From Flavobacteriaceae bacterium F08102 (lineage in GTDB: Bacteria; Bacteroidota; Bacteroidia; Flavobacteriales; Flavobacteriaceae), in NCBI GenBank assembly GCA_023015935.1, contig JALKAY010000005.1:61716-125715 (forward strand): DNA of 64,000 bases, written 5' to 3'. Below the pieces are notes generated by a model, which was not told the origin of the DNA, did not search any database, and saw only the letters and a program-made list of their open reading frames with translations. The translations under genes and the position numbers were made by a program. Positions 58,713-64,000 of this stretch are shown here, in pieces. Every line of letters starts with the position of its first letter. Within the stretch, counting starts at the first letter, position 1.

Positions 58713-60245
58713 TTAGTCCTCAACACGAACGGGTTTTAATTCTTCAAAAAAGATATCATCATTTGGAACATCAAAAGTCATTCCTTTGACCTTCAAATTA
58801 TTATCTAGATTGAATTGAACGGTACCAAAATTGAACCATGCGTGTTTAACATCCCATCGTATTTCAAATACATCGTAATGCCAATGTTTCAAGGTAGCTG
58901 ATAATTCAGGTGAATGTTCAAAAGTCAATTTCAAATCGTCTCCCTCTTTCTGTATTGAAATAGTTCCATATATCGCCGCTTTATAAGCTCCCACATAGGC
59001 TTCCAATGGTAAGGACGGTTTAGTCCCTAAGACTCTACTTTTTTTACGATCTTCAACCCGTGTATCTTTTTGTTTTCCCTTGTTTTTTGCCGCTAGTAGT
59101 TTCTTAGACCAATCAATTTTTTCAGCTCCGAGATACTGATCTAATGCATAATAGGTAGCAGCCATGATCGGACTATTCATTCCATTAGTCAATACAATAA
59201 CCCCTAGTTTTTCTTCAGGAATCATTGTGATTGCGGTAATCATACCGTCATACCCGCCGGTATGCCCCACACGGAATTTTCCACGATAATCACTTATTCC
59301 CCAGCCCAAACCATATGCATTAAAGTGACGGTCAAAATCATTTTTTTTAGTTTGATCAACTTGATGGCTTGTATGAGGAGTCCAAACCATATTTCTAGTA
59401 TTCTTAGAAAACAATGTATCCTTTCCATACACTCCATTATTCAAATTCGCAATTACCCATTTAGAAAGATCGTTTACATTTGAGATTACTCCTCCTAACG
59501 CTCCTATTTCTTCCCAGTCAACCCAGTCTATAGGAATATTTTCATCTTCTTCACGTGCATGGGGTGTTGCGAAATTATCATCCTTTTTGAAACTTTTAGG
59601 ACTGGTTCTACTCGTTTTCATCCCTAAAGGTTCAAAAATGCGCGTTTTAACATTCTCTGCCCACGATTTTCCAGTAATGGCTTTTATCACCTCACCAGCG
59701 GTAATATACATTACATTAGAATACCCATAACCTGCCCTAAAATCGTAGGCATTGGGTAAATACTGTACACGCTCAACGATTTCCTTTGATGATAAATCCG
59801 ATTTATACCAAATTACATCCCCACTAAATGTTCCTAGCCCTGTTCGATGACTTAAAATATCACGTATCGTTACATGGTCAGACACCCAAGAATCATACAA
59901 GGCGAAGTAGGGCAAAATATCCTTAACTTTATCATTCCAATTTAACTTTCCTTCATCTACAAGCATGCCAATAATAGCAGATGTAAACGCTTTTGAATTT
60001 GACGCAATAGCATAATTCGTTGATGCATTGGGCACAGCAGGCTTACCCACTTCCTTTACCCCATAACTACCCGTAAAGACCAAAGCACCATCCTTTACTA
60101 TTCCAATCACAGCACTGGGAACATCCCAGTCTTTGACCATTTTAGCATAATACTTATCTAATTTTTTAAAATTTACTTTATTCTCTTGCGCACTAACAAT
60201 ACTTAAATAAAGAACCGTTAAGAACAACGTTACCGTTTTTTTCAT
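58713..60245 (-). CDS. Secreted serine hydrolase with DUF3471-like C-terminal domain
   Basis: This 510-residue protein has a signal peptide (MKKTVTLFLTVLYLSIVSAQ) and a beta-lactamase-type domain with SxxK at Ser82-Lys85 (ASNSKAFTSA), the Tyr of YGYSNVMY near residue 175, and HTGGYDG near 330 in the place of the KTG triad. A C-terminal domain from about residue 400 (LPLEAYVGAYKAAIYGTISI, DVKHAWFN) resembles DUF3471. It is likely a periplasmic esterase or peptidase; the substrate is unknown. It may share a transcript with the TruA-family gene downstream. Confidence 0.87.
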   Translation of the reverse strand: MKKTVTLFLTVLYLSIVSAQENKVNFKKLDKYYAKMVKDWDVPSAVIGIVKDGALVFTGSYGVKEVGKPAVPNASTNYAIASNSKAFTSAIIGMLVDEGKLNWNDKVKDILPYFALYDSWVSDHVTIRDILSHRTGLGTFSGDVIWYKSDLSSKEIVERVQYLPNAYDFRAGYGYSNVMYITAGEVIKAITGKSWAENVKTRIFEPLGMKTSRTSPKSFKKDDNFATPHAREEDENIPIDWVDWEEIGALGGVISNVNDLSKWVIANLNNGVYGKDTLFSKNTRNMVWTPHTSHQVDQTKKNDFDRHFNAYGLGWGISDYRGKFRVGHTGGYDGMITAITMIPEEKLGVIVLTNGMNSPIMAATYYALDQYLGAEKIDWSKKLLAAKNKGKQKDTRVEDRKKSRVLGTKPSLPLEAYVGAYKAAIYGTISIQKEGDDLKLTFEHSPELSATLKHWHYDVFEIRWDVKHAWFNFGTVQFNLDNNLKVKGMTFDVPNDDIFFEELKPVRVED

Positions 60246-60701
60246 AAGTTACTATTTATACATCCAACAAATATACATATCCTGTCTTGTCATTTGACCA
60301 ATACAACAAAGGAGTGTCACTTTTTTTTCCAAAATGTCATTTTTATCAATTTGCATATAATTTGTAATTATTTTTATACACCCCCTATTTTAAACAGGTA
60401 TGTTACTGAAAATATTAGCATATTAACACATTTACCCCTTATCATTTAACTGATTTTACCTAAAAAATAGGTTTCAAACAAAGACACCCCCTTGTTTTTA
60501 TTACATATATAATTATATTTGAATTTTAAAAATGTCTTTTGCACGCTTAACAACTCATTTTTGCAATACAACAATGTCCTTTTAAAAGCTAATCGTGCCA
60601 ACTAATAATTACCAAGTTCGAAGCCAGTATAACGATGTTTTCATCTTCGAATTTAGTTAAACATGAATAATACGTACTAAGGTGAAAATACTTTTATACC
60701 A
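60246..60701. other. 456-base gap with divergent promoters and a long glnB leader
   Basis: On the minus strand TATATTTG at 60268-60275 is a candidate -7 element of the serine hydrolase. On the plus strand a full promoter for the P-II gene lies at 60491-60521. The rest is AT-rich; a TTCGAAG/CTTCGAA hairpin (60617-60651) with an inner GATG/CATC pair lies in the predicted leader. Confidence 0.6.
60491..60521 (+). promoter_or_regulatory. Promoter of the P-II/amtB operon
   Basis: CTTG (60491-60494), 19 bases, then TATATTTG (60514-60521) match the Bacteroidota promoter with one difference in the -33 element. Transcription would start near 60527, giving a leader of about 175 bases. No sigma-54 site (GG-N10-GC) was recognised. 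Confidence 0.75.
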
Positions 60702-61052
60702 ATGAAAAAAATAGAAGCGATTATTAGGAAGTCAAAATTTGCTGCAGTTAAAGAAGCGCTGCATCAGGTAGATGTGAATTTCTTCTCCTATTGGGATGTG
60801 ACAGGTCTCGGCAATGAAAAAGAAGCGCACGTTTATCGAGGGGTAAGTTACAGTACTAGTGATATTCAACGAAGGTATTTATCTATTGTGGTGAATGATG
60901 ATTTTGAAAAAGTTACGATCCAAGCCATTCTAAGCGCAGCTGCCACAGGTGAAGTTGGAGACGGAAAAATATTTGTTTCAGATATTCAAGAGTGCTATCG
61001 CATTCGTACCGGTGAAAAAGGCGGACAAACCTTAAAAAAACAATCTACCTAA
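60702..61052 (+). CDS. Nitrogen regulatory protein P-II
   Basis: This 116-residue trimeric signal protein senses ATP/ADP and 2-oxoglutarate and binds AmtB. The T-loop (about residues 36-55) reads GLGNEKEAHVYRGVSYSTSD, with Tyr50 at the position of the uridylylated Tyr51 of Escherichia coli GlnB. The B-loop is ATGEVGDGKIFVSDI near 80-95, and the C-terminal RIRTGEKG is conserved. The extra change from QKG to NEKEA in the T-loop is unusual. The gene is 11 bases upstream of amtB, the standard pairing, so it is best called a GlnK/GlnB-type P-II. Confidence 0.93.
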   Translation: MKKIEAIIRKSKFAAVKEALHQVDVNFFSYWDVTGLGNEKEAHVYRGVSYSTSDIQRRYLSIVVNDDFEKVTIQAILSAAATGEVGDGKIFVSDIQECYRIRTGEKGGQTLKKQST

Positions 61053-61063
61053 TCTTTTACACT

Positions 61064-62335
61064 ATGGAGTCTCTTACAATAAATAATGTTTGGATGATGA
61101 TCTGTACGGGTCTTGTTTTTTTTATGCATCTAGGTTTTGCCTTTTTGGAAATTGGATTAACCCGTCAAAAAAACTCGATCAATGTTTTATTTAAAAATAT
61201 TTTCATCATTACTGTTGGACTACTACTCTATTACATCGTTGGGTTTAATTTAATGTACCCTGGTGAGTTTAATGGAATCCTTGGTTTTGGCGGATTTGGC
61301 TTAGACGCACCTTTAACTGACACCGGAGCCTTAGACTTGAACTATAATAATGGGTATACCTATTGGACTGACTTCCTGTTTCAAGGAATGTTTGCCGCTA
61401 CGGCCGCCACCATCGTTTCAGGCGCCGTTGCCGAACGTGTAAAGATTGGTCCATTTATGATCTTTGTTATTTTATATGTTGGTATTGTGTATCCCATTGG
61501 GGGATCATGGAAATGGGGAGGTGGTTTTTTACACACCCTAGGAAATGAATATAATAGTGCAAATGAATTAATAAAAGCCGCTGGATTCTACGATTTTGCG
61601 GGATCTACCTTGGTCCATTCCGTAGGAGGATGGGCAGCCATTGTCGCCGTATGGTTACTGGGGGCTAGAATAGGAAAATTTAACAAAGATGGCAAAGTGG
61701 CTGTTATTTTAGGGCATAACATCCCCATTGCTACAGCAGGTGTACTTATCCTTTGGTTGGGATGGTTTGGCTTTAACGGTGGTTCAGTTTTATCAGCAGA
61801 CCCAGGGGCAACTTCATTAACATTGGTTACCACCTCATTGGCAGCGGCATCAGGAGGAGTAGGAGCTTTTATCGTTTCAACATTTTATCATAAAAATTAT
61901 GACTTAACCATGTTCCTAAATGGAATTTTAGGGGGGTTAGTAGGGATTACGGCTGGGGCTGATCAAATGTCACCAAATGACGCTATCATTATAGGCCTTA
62001 TCGCAGGAATCATTATTGTAATAGGTGTAGCAATAATCGACAAATTTAAATTAGATGATCCGGTTGGTGCTATTGCGGTACATTTACTTTGTGGAATTTG
62101 GGGGACTTTAGCCGTCGGAATTTTTGGGAACTTGGCCGGCTGGACCCAATTCATCTATCAATTAATTGGCGTTGGAGCGTATGCCCTTTTATGTATTTCA
62201 GGATCTTTTATCATCTTATTCACCCTGAAAAAAACCCTTGGGATTCGCGTTAGTGAAACAGAAGAAATGGAAGGATTAGATGGGTATGAACATGGGATGG
62301 ATGCTTATCCTGATTTTCGTTTGAACGAACACTAG
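61064..62335 (+). CDS. amtB: Ammonium transporter
   Basis: This 423-residue trimeric channel takes up ammonium. Eleven membrane segments are visible. The twin pore histidines are present in GSTLVHSVGGWAAIVAVWLL (about residue 183) and in AVHLLCGIWGTLAVGIFG (about residue 339). It lacks a cleaved signal peptide, starting MESLTINNVWMMICTGLVFF, and instead shows the HLGFAFLEIGLTRQKNSINV first segment of this group. It is co-transcribed with the P-II gene, which is expected to plug the channel when nitrogen is plentiful. Confidence 0.96.
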   Translation: MESLTINNVWMMICTGLVFFMHLGFAFLEIGLTRQKNSINVLFKNIFIITVGLLLYYIVGFNLMYPGEFNGILGFGGFGLDAPLTDTGALDLNYNNGYTYWTDFLFQGMFAATAATIVSGAVAERVKIGPFMIFVILYVGIVYPIGGSWKWGGGFLHTLGNEYNSANELIKAAGFYDFAGSTLVHSVGGWAAIVAVWLLGARIGKFNKDGKVAVILGHNIPIATAGVLILWLGWFGFNGGSVLSADPGATSLTLVTTSLAAASGGVGAFIVSTFYHKNYDLTMFLNGILGGLVGITAGADQMSPNDAIIIGLIAGIIIVIGVAIIDKFKLDDPVGAIAVHLLCGIWGTLAVGIFGNLAGWTQFIYQLIGVGAYALLCISGSFIILFTLKKTLGIRVSETEEMEGLDGYEHGMDAYPDFRLNEH

Positions 62336-62365
62336 TTCTAAAATTACCTATGTATTGTTGTGGAT

Positions 62366-62403
62366 ATACACCATTGATTTATGCAATGGTGTATGTTTTT
62401 TTT
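62366..62403 (+). terminator. Intrinsic terminator of the P-II/amtB operon
   Basis: A perfect 11-base stem ATACACCATTG/CAATGGTGTAT with a seven-base loop is followed by G and eight T. It starts 31 bases after the amtB stop codon. Confidence 0.92.
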
Positions 62404-62496
62404 AATGATCTTTCATACAGGTCATTTAAGCAATTATACGGTGTCACAACCGTACTAAACGGAACAAATTAAATCAAGTGAAATGAGATTCGATTG

Positions 62497-62549
62497 GAAA
62501 AAATGAGAAAAGATGTATTATATTGATTTATGTATTTTCTCATTTTTTC
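62497..62549. repeat. AT-rich hairpin element, left copy of a flanking direct repeat
   Basis: Arms AAAAAATGAGAAAA (62498-62511) and TTTTCTCATTTTTT (62535-62548) are perfectly complementary. The same element, with a few changes, starts near 63957 in the same orientation and runs off the window. The two copies bracket the 128-base array. A small CCACC/GGTGG hairpin follows this copy (62552-62567). Confidence 0.75.
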
Positions 62550-62633
62550 TTCCACCGGCTTTGGTGGGAGCGTTCAGTTTAGCGAAAAAAAAAGACTTGT
62601 CTAAAAATTGATACGTGTTTGAAAGTGGAACTT

Positions 62634-63675
62634 CACCCCGAAGGGGTACACCATCCTTCGCCCATTAAGAACCTTCAACTTTCAAATCACAAATAACAAG
62701 GAAATCTCAACCTTCAAAATTCAAACAAACCAATTGTGCTGTATGATTAAAGACGCGCTCTCACCCCGAAGGGGTGCAACATCCATCGCCCATTAAGAAC
62801 CGCCAACGTTCAAATCACAAATAACAAGGAAATCTAAACCTTCAAAATTCATACAAACCAATTGTGCTGTATGATTAAAGACGCGCTCTCACCCCGAAGG
62901 GGTGCAACATCCATCGCCCATTAAGAACCTCCAACGTTCAAATCACAAATAACAAGGAAATCTAAACCTTCAAAATTCAAACAAACCAATTGTGCTGTAT
63001 GATTAAAGACGCGCTCTCACCCCGAAAGGGTGCAACATCCTTCGCCCATTAAGAACCTCCAACGTTCAAATTACAAATAACAAGGAAATCTAAACCTTCA
63101 AAATTCAAACAAACCAATTGTGCTGTATGATTAAAGACGCGCTCTCACCCCGAAAGGGTGCAACATCCTTCGCCCATTAAGAACCGCCAACGTTCAAATC
63201 ACAAATAACAAGGAAATCTAAACCTTCAAAATTCAAACAAACCAATTGTGCTGTATGATTAAAGACGCGCTCTCACCCCGAAAGGGTGCAACATCCATCG
63301 CCCATTAAGAACCTACAACTTTCAAATCACAAATAACAAGGAAATCTAAACCTTCAAAATTCATACAAACCAATTGTGCTGTATGATTAAAGACGCGCTC
63401 TCACCCCGAAGGGGTGCAACATCCATCGCCCATTAAGAACCTACAACTTTCAAATCACAAATAACAAGGAAATCTAAACCTTCAAAATTCATACAAACCA
63501 ATTGTGCTGTATGATTAAAGACGCGCTCTCACCCCGAAAGGGTGCAACATCCTTCGCCCATTAAGAACCTCCAACGTTCAAATTACAAATAACAAGGAAA
63601 TCTAAACCTTCAAAATTCATACAAACCAATTGTGCTGTATGATTAAAGACGCGCTCTCACCCCGAAAGGGTGCAA
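62634..63675. repeat. Tandem array, 128-base period, about 8.1 copies
   Basis: Units begin with CACCCCGAA at 62634, 62762, 62890, 63018, 63146, 63274, 63402, 63530 and 63658 (partial), every step being exactly 128 bases. Units differ at only a few positions: GAAGGGG or GAAAGGG in the hairpin, CATCCATCG or CATCCTTCG, ACCTCC, ACCGCC or ACCTAC, and TCAAAC or TCATAC. The first unit is the most diverged. Each has a CACCCC/GGGGTG hairpin. No open frame runs through it, since 128 is not a multiple of three and stops are frequent. The role is unknown. Confidence 0.97.
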
Positions 63676-64000
63676 TGTTATAGCCAAGTAATTCCCAAAA
63701 CAGATCGACCCTGAAGGGGTCGTATAAAATGTGATTTCTTAATATTTATCCTTGTTTAACATGTGATGTTTAACGTGATAAACTACGCAAAATGTACCTA
63801 TTATAAAAATTATTGATCAAAGAAGGCTCCCTTTTCTCGGAGAAGGGATGGAGATGAGGCCTTTGGAAAAACCTTATAACAAGTCAGAGAAATACAACGA
63901 CATACAAAACCAACAACTCAAAGATTCAAAAGAAAGGCGACGTTGTGAGTCGGATAGAAAAAATGATAAAAAGATGTATTATAGTGATTCTCGTATTTTC
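63676..64000. other. Non-coding end of window with right copy of the flanking repeat
   Basis: No gene was seen. A CGACCC/GGGTCG hairpin (about 63706-63722) resembles the array hairpin in form. A CCCTT/AAGGG-type hairpin lies near 63830-63848. From about 63957 to the edge runs the second copy of the AT-rich element (GAAAAAATGATAAAAAGATG and onward), in the same orientation as the copy at 62497. Confidence 0.6.

Noticed and set aside
60246..60701. Sigma-54 promoter ahead of the P-II gene
   Set aside because: No GG and GC pair with the right spacing; a full housekeeping-type promoter is present instead.
62634..63675. CRISPR array
   Set aside because: The whole 128-base unit repeats, with no unique spacers, and no cas gene is present.
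62634..63675. Integron attC cassette array
   Set aside because: No open frames between repeats and no integron integrase in the window; the xerC-like gene is an ordinary housekeeping recombinase far away.

Overview
The window looks like a chromosomal segment of a member of the Flavobacteriaceae (Bacteroidota). The signs are the low GC content, promoters of the Bacteroidota type (TTTG, 19 bases, TAnnTTTG), genes that almost never carry a Shine-Dalgarno sequence, two SusC/SusD pairs with FecI/FecR-type regulators, and a gene order (tRNA, tuf, tRNA-Trp, secE, nusG, rplKAJL, rpoBC) typical of the group. No transposase, integrase of a mobile element, CRISPR array or prophage gene was seen.

Bases 1-12,900 hold the transcription and translation core, all on the minus strand. 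From upstream to downstream it reads tRNA-Thr(TGT), tRNA-Tyr, tRNA-Gly, tRNA-Thr(GGT), tuf, tRNA-Trp, secE, nusG, rplK, rplA, rplJ, rplL, rpoB and rpoC; rpoC runs off the left edge. Bases 12,900-19,700 continue with hpf, xerC, rpsU, a large secreted zinc metalloprotease, lysS and the divergent lipB. rpsU is the one gene here with a strong Shine-Dalgarno sequence.

Bases 19,700-30,100 carry a probably decayed lipoprotein-like gene, rnhB, an outer-membrane porin-like protein, an NhaC antiporter with an unusual extra domain, a small membrane protein, an acyltransferase paired with a sodium:solute symporter, and a ComEC-like metallo-beta-lactamase lipoprotein. Bases 30,300-45,700 hold two neighbouring nutrient-uptake systems. 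Each has a SusD lipoprotein, a SusC TonB-dependent transporter with an N-terminal signalling (STN) domain, a FecR anti-sigma factor and an ECF sigma factor. The second also has a secreted thioredoxin. Neither has a recognisable glycoside hydrolase, so the substrates are unknown.

Bases 46,000-62,400 return to housekeeping: a secreted serine hydrolase, tRNA-Val, an exbB-exbD-tonB-folC operon (which could energise the SusC transporters), glutamate dehydrogenase with NhaD, a RhlE-type helicase, anmK, an acyl-CoA dehydrogenase, a TruA-family enzyme, a second serine hydrolase, and a P-II/AmtB ammonium pair. Bases 62,400-64,000 are non-coding and contain a tandem array with an exact 128-base period (about 8.1 copies), bracketed by two copies of an AT-rich hairpin element. 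The array is the most unexplained structure in the window.
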